Assembly (NCBI RefSeq): GCF_001642475.1
Contig: NW_019174005.1
Span: 1 to 64,000, forward strand
Reading direction: 5' to 3'
DNA: 64,000 nucleotides
From: Fonsecaea monophora
Lineage: Eukaryota > Ascomycota > Eurotiomycetes > Chaetothyriales > Herpotrichiellaceae
The notes beneath the pieces were generated by a model. That model saw only the letters and a list, made by a program, of their open reading frames with translations. It had not been told where the DNA came from and made no database searches. Positions 34,100-43,900 of this stretch are shown here, piece by piece; positions within the stretch are counted from its first letter, which is position 1; each line of letters begins with the position of its first letter. A program made the position numbers and the translations under genes.

Positions 34100-35956
34100 T
34101 CACATAACATTAGGACGGTCCAGGTAGTCCCTCACGCGTTCCAAGCCTACGATGCAAGCGCGCTGTGCCTTCCCCTGCGGCTCATATTCTCTCCACTTGC
34201 ATTCTCCAGCCTCCGTTTCGACGCTGTCCAGTGGCAAAAGCACTGTCTCAAGCGCATGGGGTTTCGTTCGATCAAATATCGATCGACCATGCATCGTTGG
34301 ATCATGTGTCGTTGGATCATGTGTCGTTGGATCATGTGTCGTTGGACCATGTGTCGTTGGACCATGTGTCGTTGGATCATGTGTCGTTGGACCATGTGTC
34401 GTTGGATCATGTGTCGTTGGATCATGTGTCATTCGATCAAGTATATCGACAAAATATTTGGGACATATGGTGAACTCGCTCTCATCCCGAGTATTGGATG
34501 TGCTGGGCCGGTCTTCGTTCTTTTCAAGCCCAGGTGGGATAGGATACCACGTCAGCCTGGACAAAGCGAGACTCAACATCCAATCAGATTGACTCGGAAC
34601 GAACAGATGCTCGCAATAGTTGCGCAAACATGCAACAGTGTCTGCCTTGAGTAGTGCCTGACTCTTCGGATGGAGGATCTGGAGGAAATCCTCCCCAGAA
34701 GGGAGGCTATCGTTGTTTGGCGCATATTCATCGAAGACCATTGCCGGTTGATTCTGCCACCTCAGGGCACTACTGATGAGCCATGCATAGTAGCGCACTA
34801 GTCGTGTCGCTTTATCTCGGTCGAGCGTTTGGTGACGCCTGGACGGACTGCCTCTGTTCGACTTCGGAAGCCGCAGCGTCGAGGCTTCGAGGTTTTCAAA
34901 CCATGCCGAGTTGGCCAAGGTGATAAGAAGATGTCCGCTTTCACGAGTGCGGCTGTCATCCTCTTCAAGTAGCCAATTGACCTTCTCGCGGGTATTTAGT
35001 CCATACGCACGAAGTGAGCGATAGAGAATCCCGTCCATGTTATAACCACTGGTCGTCATAAGGTACTGCTTATATGAGTGCATGAATCCCCTCTTCCTAC
35101 GCCATTGCCGCAGGTAGCTTAGAAAATCTTCCTCGTTCTCGAATGGGAGAGATCCCCGCGCCTTCTTCCTATCGAGGCTGATCTGGATGTGCCGTAAGAG
35201 CTGCTCTCCCGCAATGATGATTCCATTGGAAACATCGACAAGGCGCTCGTCATCTTCGTCGACTTGCGGGAGTCCTTCCTGCGGCTTGTAGATCAGTTCG
35301 TGGTGCATCTTCGACCAGGTATGCATAAGCAGCGACATGAGCTGAATCTCCAGCACCCTATCTTTCACAGCCGATTGGCCATCATCATCATCATCTTTCG
35401 GCTTCAGCTGAACTCGGTAATGACGAGCAAAGTATCCTAAGAATCTGCTTTTGCGTCCAGAGATGTCGGTTCGTGCAGAAGGGTCTGCGTCAAGACTCGG
35501 ATAGCGATGTGGTCCAAATTCCGAGTCCGGCCAGTCCTGGACCGCCTTCACTTCTTCAAACCGCTCGGTGATCATCTCTTCGACTTTTGAAAAATCGTTG
35601 GGATAGTAAAGTGCAATCCGAATACCGGCGAGATCGTGCATATCCCTCTCGATTTCCTCGACTTTCTCGTACCTCTGGGTGCGCTCAGCCTGCCGTCGGA
35701 GGATGGTTCGTCTGGCTGAATTCGGTGTTTTTGCCCCTCCTCCGTCCCAACCCTCGCTTCCCCGGTCGAAGAGCTCATGCTTAATATTGCGCCGACTCAG
35801 CTCGTCCCTCACGATTGTTTTGGCGAGTCGGGTCAGCTTTCCGTAGGCCAAGTATCCCCCCCTCGTGTACTCTTCTAGAAATTTGTTGATCACAGGACCT
35901 TCTGTTTGATCGGCCAGCTGCGCTCCTGTCCCTGTTTCGATTGCGCGGGATTCCAT
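34100..35956 (-). CDS. RelA/SpoT-domain protein with pentapeptide repeat
   Basis: Fungal protein of 618 residues with a RelA/SpoT nucleotidyltransferase-like domain at about residues 25-225; intronless, ATG 35956. Visible signatures are HDLAGIRIALYYPNDF (residues 107-122; bacterial enzymes have DIAGIRI), YFARHYRVQL (175-184, at the place of the bacterial GYRS-H motif) and LEIQLMSLLMHTWSKMHHELIYK split over 202-224, keeping the E-x-Q pair (Glu203, Gln205) and the His-Glu near 219-220. No HD hydrolase, TGS or ACT domain is seen, so it is of the small-synthetase class plus a long alpha-helical C-terminal region of unknown role. Residues about 510-554 are nine THDPT/THGPT pentapeptides. Whether it makes ppGpp or modifies something else is unknown; the changed YRS motif leaves activity open. 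Confidence 0.85.
   Translation of the reverse strand: MESRAIETGTGAQLADQTEGPVINKFLEEYTRGGYLAYGKLTRLAKTIVRDELSRRNIKHELFDRGSEGWDGGGAKTPNSARRTILRRQAERTQRYEKVEEIERDMHDLAGIRIALYYPNDFSKVEEMITERFEEVKAVQDWPDSEFGPHRYPSLDADPSARTDISGRKSRFLGYFARHYRVQLKPKDDDDDGQSAVKDRVLEIQLMSLLMHTWSKMHHELIYKPQEGLPQVDEDDERLVDVSNGIIIAGEQLLRHIQISLDRKKARGSLPFENEEDFLSYLRQWRRKRGFMHSYKQYLMTTSGYNMDGILYRSLRAYGLNTREKVNWLLEEDDSRTRESGHLLITLANSAWFENLEASTLRLPKSNRGSPSRRHQTLDRDKATRLVRYYAWLISSALRWQNQPAMVFDEYAPNNDSLPSGEDFLQILHPKSQALLKADTVACLRNYCEHLFVPSQSDWMLSLALSRLTWYPIPPGLEKNEDRPSTSNTRDESEFTICPKYFVDILDRMTHDPTTHDPTTHGPTTHDPTTHGPTTHGPTTHDPTTHDPTTHDPTMHGRSIFDRTKPHALETVLLPLDSVETEAGECKWREYEPQGKAQRACIVGLERVRDYLDRPNVM
34289..34440 (+). repeat. 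15-bp minisatellite inside coding sequence
   Basis: About ten tandem units of TGTCGTTGGAYCATG (plus strand), varying almost only at one C/T position. On the coding strand each unit gives THDPT or THGPT. Because the period is a multiple of three, the reading frame survives gain or loss of units, and neighbouring frames on both strands are open too. Confidence 0.95.
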
Positions 35957-36592
35957 ATCGAAGATATTGATGGGGGATTTAACGTGTTTTGTGGGCGAGA
36001 GAGCTCATGGACGTAGTCAGACAGTGGGCTTCTTGGCTGACGACGCTCGAAATTTGCGGCGACAGAGATCAAGAACTCATTTGGGGGCATAATACTATAC
36101 GATGATGTGCCCCAAAGTGGTGTCCACCCTGGCTTCGAATGCCAGCCAGAATTTCCCTGTAACGAACCGGGGGGGAAAGACAAGTGCGCCTTCCTAATGA
36201 CCTGTCATCCAACTTGGGGGGTCCTTGACCCAACTTTGGGGCGCATGCCTACGTATTCGCTAGTCCTTTTTGACATTAGAGAAGCATCGAGGCGTGCGAT
36301 TTACCATTGGCGATAACTGTTGTTAGTACCTCGGTGTTGAGCCTCTGGACACCTTGGGGCACCATTCCAATCCGCGATTACTCAGCCACCATGTGTCCTA
36401 TCATGATTGCACGACGCCAGCAACAAGATCCTTTTCGTCGTCCTGCAGAAGCTCTGCCTCCACCAGGCCAGGGGCCGAGTGCATATTTGTGACGCCACCG
36501 CGACATACGTACCCATGTTAACATGACAAACCGTATTGCGGCTCTGGGCCTGATTGCCAGCGCCGGCCACGAGCGAGAAATCATCAAGCTAA
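35957..36592. promoter_or_regulatory. Divergent promoter between RelA/SpoT and CorA-like genes
   Basis: A 636-base head-to-head spacer is the only upstream DNA for both genes, so they may share control elements. No gene is seen inside it. Confidence 0.5.
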
Positions 36593-38084
36593 ATGGAGAC
36601 CGCTGCCACGTACCGAGAATTTGTGAGGTTTCGGCAACAGAGCAATCCGTGCGTGGCTGGGCTCTCACAGTTTCTAGAGAATGGCGACCTGCAACAAGAT
36701 TCCTGTCGAATTTACTTGTCGGGCTGCGCTTCCCAGGTTTCGACAGGTTCCCAGAGCTTCGATCAAGTGTATCTGGACGACCTCCGCTCCATCCTTGCCA
36801 CGCCGTTCAGCGCCGGTCCGGGGCGTATCATCCTCATTGAAGATCTTCACCCTTTAATCGTGGAGATACTAGGGACAGCTCTTGACATCGACCCAATATT
36901 CTTTGCCGACCACGTCGTGACGAATTACGCCGAGATCGAGAAGTCCCCGGCTCCTCCCTCAGTTGCCCTAGCTCCATCTCAGATTGCATCTCAAGCAGAC
37001 AGGGTCAACATCCATTTCCAGCAGATTGTTGATCTCGGTGCCGAAGAGGGGTTTCGAAATTCTACGTGGATCTTCAACACGGCGGCAAATGTGCACCGCA
37101 CCGTCAGGCGCCTACCGCCACTCTCTGGACGCCAGTTGGGCATCGCTCGGAGCTGTTGTTCGGTTTTGGTGAAACCATTTGGTCAGTCTTGGATCGGTAA
37201 GGTTTTCGAGACTTCCTTCCTCCTCAGAAGCAAAGAGAGTCAAGCAAGCATCTGACCGAGATTCGTCACAAGCATTGATCCTCGTTGACTCGACAACCTC
37301 TAACATGTCGTGCGGCGCAACTTCGTGCCACATCCGCAGATTCCCTCTCCATAATGGCACCGAAGATTTTCGGACGCCGATCCTGTTTTCTGCCTTTCAA
37401 TCTCAGAGACATCGACTTGATCCTCCTTCCGCCTCCACGTCCCTGGTCCAAATCCTCCGGGACTGCTTTGTCGAGAGTCTGCCGACTTTCGAGCACGCCA
37501 AACCCAGCGTTCTGGATCTGGCGTACTACCCGCTGAGAATAGTGGTTGGCGAATGGATGTTATATAGCCAGGTCATGGCTCGGTATCTGGCGCACTACGA
37601 ATACTCTTTCAAAGACATCGAGTTGGTTCTTCGCGGCGAGAGAGACGACATGATTGAACTCCAGAAATGGCGCCACCGCGCCATCCAGTCGCAGTTCAAG
37701 ATCCAATCCACGAGACGGTTCGTCGCTTATTGTTTGGCTCGGAGCCCGGCCGAGAAGGAGCGCGGTCCGTGGGATTTGATCTTGAACGACTTGGACCACC
37801 TGTCTACCAAAATCGAAGTGTATGGCCAGTCGATGGAGCGGATGGTCTCGGTGGTGACATCAATGTTCCAGCTCATCGACTCCCGTCGGTCGATCGCCGA
37901 GGCTATCAATGTGAGACGGCTGACCATCGTCGCCCTTGTTTTTGTGCCCCTGTCGTGGGTCGCGAGCTTGTTCAGCATGACTGATGACTTTGCCCCGGGT
38001 CAGTCGAGGTTTTGGCTATATTTTGCTGTTGCCGTCCCACTTTGCGTCGCCATCGGCGCTTTCTCACTACTGGCAGAGTTCTAG
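36593..38084 (+). CDS. CorA-like membrane protein without GMN motif
   Basis: Protein of 486 residues in two exons, 36593-37196 and 37228-38084. The 31-base intron (donor GTAAGG, acceptor CCTCAG) is short but keeps the frame; the joined reading is QSWIEAKRVKQ. The N-terminal ~240 residues form a soluble domain (IILIEDLHPLIVEILGTALDIDPIFFADH) like the ligand-sensing part of fungal CorA-like proteins. A long helical stretch follows (KDIELVLRGERDDMIELQKW, TKIEVYGQSMERMVSVVTSM), and then two membrane helices at the end (LTIVALVFVPLSWVASLFSM and FWLYFAVAVPLCVAIGAFSL). The pore motif GMN of true Mg2+ channels is replaced by SMT. Such proteins are often called CorA-like Mg2+ transporters, but transport is uncertain. 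Transcribed away from the RelA/SpoT gene. Confidence 0.82.
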
Positions 38085-38910
38085 TTGATCTCTAACCTTT
38101 CGATGCTCCTGGTTTAAGGCTCCTATTCGAGACTACAGGACCCAGATACACATGTCACGGGACGGCCAGGCCGAGGCCTAATGTTGTCGCCCACGCCCGC
38201 CAAAGCCGGATCTCTGGCGCCCGTCTTGTGGAGGAGTGCATGTCTAAGAGCTAGACTATCTCGCGGCCATCCAGTGATATATACGCGGGAATCCTAATCT
38301 CGTCACTACATCTTAAGCCGAGACTTTCTGACAATTGGCTCGTCCTAAACTCTGGGATACTTTCTTTGGGCGAGATGACTCACTGGTCTTGGGGCATAGT
38401 TGTTGAACTTGGGAGGGGGTGTATGCGTGTCTGAGGCTGGTTTTAAAACTGCGCTCATACTACGAAACTACTGCTCATGAAGCCCCACGAATGTTAATCC
38501 CAAGGAGAAAATAAAGAGTGTGAGTGATGAAATGATATATATATTTGATTAAGAATAAAACATCCTTCCAATCCCAAATACCCGGTACCCTGTGTGTATG
38601 GCATGTATATGGCATACACCGACATGGTACGGTATGAGATGATGGTATAGATGGCATGATGTACTGTATCTCTCTTTGTGACCGGGTTGATTTCGTAAAA
38701 CCCAATTCATTTCCCTTCCAACCCCACCCACGCCCACGCCGTGCACCAAAAAGAAAGTAGTAGGGAAAAAGTAATTGAAAAAATGAAGAACCAAAAGAAG
38801 AAAAAAACACTCCCTTGTCGTCGCCGCCGCCGCCGCCGTCGTCATGTAGCGTATGGATGTACATACATATTAGTCCAGATTATCCATCGCGCGCGGTGCC
38901 ATCTGATATC

Positions 38911-38950
38911 GTCCGTCTGTCCGTCTGTCCGTCTGTCCGTCTTTCCGTCC
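38911..38950 (+). repeat. GTCCGTCT octamer repeat
   Basis: Four to five tandem copies of GTCCGTCT, decaying at the right end (GTCTTTCCGTCC). Confidence 0.9.
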
Positions 38951-39049
38951 GTGATTAAAAACTCGATTTCGAATCGACGTCGAAGTCGAGATGTGATGTG
39001 ATATGATCATCCCATAACCTATGAGTTCATCCCTGGGGAATCTAGATAA

Positions 39050-39075
39050 CCTACCTATGCATAGATAGGTAGGTT
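39050..39075. repeat. Palindrome around TATGCATA
   Basis: ACCTACCTATGCATAGATAGGTAGGT: nearly perfect inverted arms around TATGCATA, 60 bases from the end of the wall-protein gene. It could form a hairpin in the 3' UTR. Confidence 0.7.
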
Positions 39076-39133
39076 TGTCCTAGACTGGTAGGTGAAAAGT
39101 TAGAGGGGAGAAAGGGAGGCAGGATTGAATGAT

Positions 39134-40927
39134 CTAGTACTGCCAGCCCGCGCCCCAAAGGCTCGCACCCACAGCCTCCTCGGTCGCGTTGCCCGAGATG
39201 GCGTCGGACCGTTTCGCGAGGCCTCCGCCACAGCCGACGGCGCAGTACGAGAAACCACAGCAGTTGTTGTCGAGAATACAGATGGATCCGAGGCAGTCGT
39301 CGTCAGTGGTACACCCGACGGCCGAGGGGCATTCAACGTTTTCGAGACAGAGCGAGAGTCCCAAGATGCTGCCGAAGCAGAAGCATGAGTCGCTGCCGCC
39401 GCAGGTGCCGAAGACGCCGCATTCACCTGGGGTGTTGCATGTTGGGGCGGCGGGGGCGGAAGATGTCGTTGTGGTCGTGCTGCTGGTGGTGCTGGTGCCG
39501 CTGGTGGTTGTGGTCTCAGACGTGGTGCTGGTTGTCTCAGACGACGTGGTGGAGGTCGCAGACGAAGACGTGGTCGACTGAGGCCCGTTCGATGAGGTAA
39601 CCTCTGATGAAGTTGTCGACGTGTCAGACGAAGTGGTCGTCGTAGTCTCGGGCGTCGTGGTGGTAGTTTCAGACGAAGTGGTGGATGTGATCAGTGTTGA
39701 TGTTGTGGTAGGAACAGTGGTCGTGGTCGAGCTTGCAGCGGAGCTGGAAGTAGAGCTGGAGGTCGAGCTCGTGTTCAGGATTGGGCCCGTGTCCGAGCTC
39801 GAGCTTGAGCTCGTGCTTGAGGACTCGCTGGTCGAGCTCGTGGCTCCACTCGTGGTCGTGCTGGTGCTCAAAGTGGAGCTTGTGCTCGAGCCCGTGCTTG
39901 ATGTCTCGCTGGTGCTCGAGGTTTCGCTCGTGGCAGAGCTGGAAGTCGAGCTGGAAGTCGAGCTTGTGTTCAGAATCGGGCCGGTGTCCGAGCTTGAGCT
40001 CGTGCTTGTGCTTGAGGATCCACTCGTGCTAGAGGTCTCACTGGTAGCAGTAGTCGTGGTCATGGTCGAGCTTGTAGCAGAGCTGGAAGTCGAGCTCGTG
40101 TTCAGAATCGGGCCAGTATCCGAGCTCGAGCTCGTGCTTGTGCTCGAGGTTTCACTGGCAGCAGTGGTCGAGGTCGAGGTTTCGCTGGTTGTGGAGCTTG
40201 TGGAACTCGTGTTCAGGATCGGGCCGGTGTCCTGGCTCGAGGTTGAGGTTTCGCTCGAGGTCGTCGTCGTCGTCTCCGAAGTGAACGAGGTAGTAGTGTC
40301 AGTGCTGGTGGTGGTTCCAAGGATGGGGCCTCCAGTGCTAGAAGAGGTCGAGGTCACTGCGCATGGCGTCGGTGTCTGGATGCAAGAGCAAAACGTCGAG
40401 ATGGCACTCGCCGGACCAGCCATGATAGCTGACCATAGTCGCGCATCATAGTCGACAGGCGAAGGTGTTGGCGAAGGCTGGTTGGGATAGCCGGGGTTAT
40501 TGGGGTTGTTGGGGTAGTTGGGATAGCTAGGTTGGCCCCTGTTGCCGCCGTAGGCAGGCGCAGGCTGACCCCGGTTACCGCCGTAGACGGGCGCAGGTTG
40601 GCCCCGGTTACCGCCATAGACGGGTGCGGGCTGACCGCGGTTACCGCCATAAACAGGCGCAGGCTGACCCCGGTTGTTGGAGTAGTAGACAGGCTGGCCC
40701 CGATTGCCCCGGAACGGGAAAGCCCTGCGGCGGTTGGCGGCCTCGATGGTACATGTTGGGGGATAGATGGCCGCGCAGTAGTCCTGGGCCGGGGAGTAGT
40801 CAGCTAGTTCGGTGTAGACGCTGTTGGAGCAGACATCAGTTGGGACGGCGATGGTCAGAGACACGCAGGAGAGGAAGGACAAGAGAGTGATCAAAAGAGT
40901 GGACGGAGAAGATCCCCAAGTCGCCAT
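39134..40927 (-). CDS. Secreted Ser/Thr-rich repeat protein, Cys-rich end
   Basis: Predicted cell-surface or wall protein of 597 residues, intronless, ATG 40927. The signal peptide is about residues 1-27 (LLITLLSFLSCVSLTIA, cut before VPTDVC). A short Cys-containing N-domain is followed by five GNRGQPAPVYG-type repeats, a tail PNYPNNPNNPGYPNQP and a second Cys segment (STFCSCIQTPTPC). A ~270-residue mucin-like Ser/Thr region comes next, punctuated by four DTGPILNTSS blocks and one TGGPILGT. The C-terminal ~100 residues hold about 16 Cys in short loops (GECGVFGTCGG, DDDCLGSICILDNNCCGFSYC), then a dibasic KR site and an N-glycosylation site NAT. No GPI signal is evident. The Ser/Thr region should be heavily O-glycosylated. 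A role in the wall or in adhesion is inferred from composition only. Confidence 0.85.
   Translation of the reverse strand: MATWGSSPSTLLITLLSFLSCVSLTIAVPTDVCSNSVYTELADYSPAQDYCAAIYPPTCTIEAANRRRAFPFRGNRGQPVYYSNNRGQPAPVYGGNRGQPAPVYGGNRGQPAPVYGGNRGQPAPAYGGNRGQPSYPNYPNNPNNPGYPNQPSPTPSPVDYDARLWSAIMAGPASAISTFCSCIQTPTPCAVTSTSSSTGGPILGTTTSTDTTTSFTSETTTTTSSETSTSSQDTGPILNTSSTSSTTSETSTSTTAASETSSTSTSSSSDTGPILNTSSTSSSATSSTMTTTTATSETSSTSGSSSTSTSSSSDTGPILNTSSTSSSTSSSATSETSSTSETSSTGSSTSSTLSTSTTTSGATSSTSESSSTSSSSSSDTGPILNTSSTSSSTSSSAASSTTTTVPTTTSTLITSTTSSETTTTTPETTTTTSSDTSTTSSEVTSSNGPQSTTSSSATSTTSSETTSTTSETTTTSGTSTTSSTTTTTSSAPAAPTCNTPGECGVFGTCGGSDSCFCFGSILGLSLCLENVECPSAVGCTTDDDCLGSICILDNNCCGFSYCAVGCGGGLAKRSDAISGNATEEAVGASLWGAGWQY
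39771..40345 (-). repeat. DTGPILNTSS coding repeats in Ser/Thr region
   Basis: Four near-identical blocks (around 39771, 39964, 40098 and 40209) and one diverged block (40316) are spaced 110-195 bases apart in a Ser/Thr codon background of CTCGAG/GTGGTC words on the plus strand. Confidence 0.85.
40533..40706 (-). repeat. 33-bp coding repeat, GNRGQPAPVYG
   Basis: Five tandem units of 33 bases with few changes, encoding an Arg/Gln/Pro/Tyr peptide; the period keeps frame. Confidence 0.9.
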
Positions 40928-43900
40928 TGTGAGCTGGCGTGTGTTTTTTCGAAGAAAAGATACAAAAGAGTGTATGTTGGTGAGATGAAGAGAAGAAATG
41001 TTCCTACCTGGGCATGGGCTCTGGACATTAATATACCATCATGGGCATACCGTGGACAGCACTCTGAGGGCTCATAACATTGACGTCGTGGACCCAATAC
41101 CAACGATACTACGATGAAGCTGTTTGTTGTTTGTTTCCATCAATACCCATTGTAGATCAGTATGATTGTTTATGATGGGCAGGCTGAGCAGATGAGGTGA
41201 ATGAATCTACTGGGTGAATCGATATAAGCTTTTAAAGTCAGTGCCAAGGCTAAACTGTTCCGTGTTCGGGATAGTAACGTCTAGTATCGATGATCTAGCG
41301 CGTATCCCCCATACCAAGATTAGATAGTGTGAAGACTGTGGGGCAACTCCGCTTTTGCTATTGGCTGTAACGCCACAAAATAATCTCCACCACAATCAAG
41401 ATCGACAGAACGGGTCAGGGGTTGTCGAAATAGGGAGCCCCCGATCCGGGGCACGGCTTGTACCGTTGGACCAAATCCCCCGGTCTGCTGGTTACCTTTG
41501 AGTTAGACTAATACAACAACACACGCTCTGCTCACATGCCACACCGGATGGTGTATCCGCGCCCAGTCAAAAAGACAGCAGAGAGAGTGAATTCACTCCA
41601 CATGCAGTAAAGTGTTTTGTCCCACCCCTCCCTCCGGCGAAAGTTTGCGAGCTCAGTGGCAATAAATAGTATGCACGAACAAATGAGAAGAGTGTGGTGA
41701 GACTGATCCGATCCCGGGTTTCGCCATCAACTAACAAAGTCCCTCACTGAGCCCAGGAGCCTCGTTTCGAGTCGAGGATCGACAACGCTTTCCCTGGCCA
41801 AGGCTTTGTCTGTTTGGATTTCGACAAGGCAGAATGAGGCTGAATTTATCCCACCCATTAGTTTTGTTTCCTTGACACACCTAAAACACTGGCCATCTCT
41901 TTGAGAATCCCCAACGGGCAGCAATCTTACCCTTTTCAGCTACTTGTCAACATTGCTGAAGGTGCACTACATGGGCGCAGATTATGGCTGGTACTTTGCA
42001 TCTTGACAAGATTAATCAATACTTGGTACACAGGTGATTTGCGGCTGACCCCGCCGGACCTTTTCGGAGGGATACTGGGTATCAGCCTCGTGTCTTGTTG
42101 TTCTGGAAGAGGGCCACGCCTCGAGTTCGGGAAGAGATTGCTCGCGTTCATCTTGGCGCCTTATTTTGACGAAATGCATGCCCATTTCACTCCAGTGTCC
42201 GCTGGAGTACATACAATGAGAACGTTCGGAGTGGAAACATGTCTCCCTCTGCCTGGTAGTTTATTGATACCGATCACATGATTACCCCTGGTGCAATTCA
42301 TGGCCTGACATTTTCAACAATCCATGCCTGGATGCCTCTGGAAGTCCAACTGTGTTTGCAACGAAACAACGCCAACGGACCGTTACATCCGTCATTCGAG
42401 TCTGACAGTCTCAAGAAGTCGATCTGTCAACAATCATCGTGATCTTCGGAACTAGCCACGACGGTCGCGGTCTTGCCAACTCGTCGACCTGATGGTGGAG
42501 GTCGTATCGATCTGATAGGTATTCCGGAGCGTTGTGTCATGTTGTTACTGGTAATCTCCCACCGTTCGCGAATGGGATGTGAAGACTGCAGCCATCTTGC
42601 TCAACCATTAGGTTGTCGTCCTCGAGCGAGTCGCTTGCGTCTCTGTTTATTGTCCAGGGAATATGCCGGCGTCGTGGCAGAATAAGAAGGACGGGGTCTG
42701 GGCCTCATGATTGGTGATGGGTTCGGCTTCTTCGGAGCATAGCCTCAATGGTTAGCCTGGACGTCGTGATGTGATGCGACCTCCTGCCTATGCCAATCTG
42801 GAACAGTAATCACATCCAGCTCGTGGAGATGTAGTTTCCGCCAAAGCCTCAACAGAAATTGCCACCGCTGGTCTCTTAGTATTGCTCGTATGCACCGGCT
42901 TTTTCCTCCTAACTCGTGGAGCGTATGGGTTTTGCGCCATTGAGGGGAGCTGAGTGGTGGTTAGTGGCTCGCTTGCATGAAAGGTGACCTCCGATCAGGT
43001 ATCCCGAATGTCGATCCTCGTGACTGCTTGAAATAGTTCCTTAGTTAGCCACGCTCGCAAAAAAAATCCCCGCCGCAATAATGGCTTTGCACAATTGGTG
43101 GCCAATTCCAGCGCCCAGCTGGATAGAATCTCAAGCCACGCTTGCCTGCAAACGCCTCAATTTTCCCGTCCTTTCCGAGATTGGCGTGTCTCTTGTTGTG
43201 GTAGGCCATGGTCGAGAGCCACGACGATCTGAGGCGGATCACAAATCCGCGTGGCGCCAATGGACATGAACTTGAGGGTGAATTTCCATGAATTGTCGTG
43301 GCTGATACATTGCGACTACCTTACGCTGGACAGCCATTTCCATTAGAGTCTGAGGCAGTTTTGCCCTTTGGAGGAGGTCGCAAGGGAGGATTATATTCAC
43401 TCTAGAAAGATAGAGATTAGGTCGAGCGCGGGCGGTCGTGCTTTGCGAGCGGGAGTACAGGAGGCACACAGCGAGGGATCGCTTGGTGGTGCTCATGTTC
43501 CTTATCCGGCAGGCAGCCTATAAGTTGATACACATTTTCGTCAAAATTCGGACGTCCAGCTCCTGTATCACCGTCAGAGGCAGGGTAACTGATTCGCCAG
43601 TCGATGTATTAGACATTGAGACATGCTCGTCCTCGCTGCGTTGTACTCACTGAATTCCGCATTCGGAAAGGGAAGCCCTTGACGAAATAGGAAATACCTC
43701 GCCAAGGCTGAGAACAAGGCCCACGCTGATTGGCTGAGAGCATCTCTGTCCCAATCCGGAAGAGCCGACACGATTCATCACTCACCTATGTAACTAGCCA
43801 TGCAAGCGACCCAATTCAACCATTGAGGCTGGCTGCTTAGGCTACAATACCTGTATCATTACTCATCACAGTCAATACAGCATAGCATATAACCAAAAGT

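Larger units (their letters stand above)
38085..39133. other. Intergenic, tail-to-tail
   Basis: No gene. It contains a GTCCGTCT octamer repeat (38911-38950), an A-rich AAGAAAAAAAC tract and CCGCCGCCGCC around 38820-38840, and an ACCTACCTATGCATAGATAGGTAGGT palindromic stretch at 39050-39075. Confidence 0.6.

Noticed and set aside
34019..34654. Plus-strand frame with MCRWI repeats, 211 residues
   Set aside because: Shadow of the 15-bp minisatellite in the RelA/SpoT gene; the period is a multiple of three, so all frames stay open.
38890..39080. Possible CRISPR-like or telomere-like repeat
   Set aside because: The octamer run is a simple tandem repeat without spacers, in a eukaryotic genome.
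39621..40451. Long plus-strand frame of 276 residues rich in Val/Glu/Leu
   Set aside because: It is the antisense of the Ser/Thr repeat region of the wall-protein gene; the repeats keep several frames open. The minus-strand frame has a signal peptide and Cys domain, this one has nothing.
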